A DNA stretch of 64,000 nucleotides, from positions 248,001 through 312,000 of the forward strand of contig JBBMOL010000383.1 of the NCBI GenBank assembly GCA_037954665.1. The letters run 5' to 3'. Source of the DNA: Laguncularia racemosa (lineage: Eukaryota; Streptophyta; Magnoliopsida; Myrtales; Combretaceae). Every line of letters begins with the position of its first letter. Position 1 is the first letter of the stretch. The position numbers and the translations under genes were made by a program. Positions 63,800 to 64,000 of this stretch are shown piece after piece. The notes under the pieces are model-generated. The model did not search any database and was not told the origin of the DNA. It saw only the letters and a list, made by a program, of their open reading frames with translations.

Positions 63800-64000
63800 T
63801 GATGAGAACCATGATGGGAGCCAAGCCAGAAGATGGAATGTGGATCCTCTTGAAGTGCCACCTGGACCTATCACAAGAACTCAAGCAAAACGATTCAAGG
63901 AAGCACTTAATGGGTTGATAAAGGATGTCCAAGAAGTCAGAAAGGATTGGAGCAATCATGAAGCTGGAATGGATTGGAACAACCATGGGAATGCCCTTGC
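63800..64000 (+). repeat. CRM-F 3' LTR, start only
   Basis: First 201 bases, TGATGAGAACC onward, with the coding tail open to the window edge (GPITRTQAKRFKEALN). Matches 49337-49537 closely. Confidence 0.9.

Larger units (their letters stand above)
46555..64000 (+). mobile_element. H3: H-family element with gag, invaded by CRM-F
   Basis: Plus-strand element: LTR about 46555-47512, PBS 47519, leader, gag 48435-49336, then CRM-F to the window edge. Its LTR is related to but diverged from H1/H2 (shared GGGACACTTTT, CAAGTATAAATACTTG and the LTR end CATCATCTTTTTGGTATCA). The left boundary is uncertain because the 5' end of the LTR does not align to H1; TGATCC at 46555 or TGATGATCC at 46552 are the candidates. 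It appears inserted in H2. Confidence 0.65.
49337..64000 (+). mobile_element. CRM-F: internally deleted CRM-like element, partly in window
   Basis: Plus-strand copy with 5' LTR 49337-50345 (three U5 extension units) and 3' LTR from 63800. The PBS is split by Ath-G; the linker is split by solo LTR L. It has two internal deletions, both in frame: gag to protease near 60445, and RT to integrase near 63040. Left flank AGGCT (49332-49336); the right TSD is outside the window. Confidence 0.88.

Overview
The window is plant nuclear DNA, probably pericentromeric or otherwise heterochromatic, and consists almost entirely of nested Ty3/Gypsy LTR retrotransposons. I found no credible host gene. The evidence for a plant is the mix of lineages (a Tat/Ogre-like family with two RNase H domains, an Athila-like element, and chromoviruses most like the CRM clade), their tRNA primer sites (initiator Met, Arg, Asp) and the many TG...CA LTRs flanked by 5-bp target-site duplications (TSDs). 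Names used here are local labels, not database names.

Layout. The oldest layer is Tat-A, a decayed minus-strand Tat element covering 1-20629 and running off the left edge. Into it were inserted sLTR-1 (864-1676), the composite CRM-D plus CRM-C (2904-14416, TSD AATAG), CRM-E (15164-19663, TSD CTATT) and element H2 (from 20630). H2 was itself invaded by H1 (21369-42642, TSD AGCCT), a solo LTR (sLTR-2, 42735-43650) and apparently H3 (from about 46555). H1 carries Tat-J (23399-39601, TSD AATGG), a 16-kb Tat/Ogre-like element whose gag-pro frame is split by an Athila-like solo LTR, K (31922-33377, TSD GGTTC). H3 carries CRM-F (from 49337, off the right edge). CRM-F is broken in its primer-binding site by the Athila-like element Ath-G (50355-59695, TSD GGTAT) and further in by an Athila-like solo LTR, L (60978-62415, TSD GCTGG). 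The deepest stacks are five insertions: A > H2 > H1 > J > K, and A > H2 > H3 > F > G.

Coding content. The most complete set is Tat-J: an extra ORF1, gag, protease, RT, two RNase H domains and integrase, all on the minus strand and lightly damaged. CRM-D has a complete but stop-riddled gag-pol. CRM-C, CRM-E and CRM-F each lost a block between RT and integrase, and each joint is in frame. H1 and H2 are short derivatives keeping only a protease-like domain and a PLE-rich tail. Ath-G keeps gag-protease and a 455-codon intact ORF3 but has no RT, RNase H or integrase.

Most interesting structure. Two tRNA-iMet-primed families show LTRs that grew at their 3' ends by absorbing old primer-binding sites: 31-32-bp steps in the CRM family and one 176-bp step in the H family, the latter present in both LTRs of a TSD-flanked insertion. 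Other notable points are a tail-to-tail D/C composite inside one TSD, palindromic CACG/CGTG and GCCGGC arrays in the U3 of otherwise unrelated LTRs, a 132-bp (3 x 44) tandem array in Tat-J, and a polyprotein tail encoded inside the CRM-family LTR.
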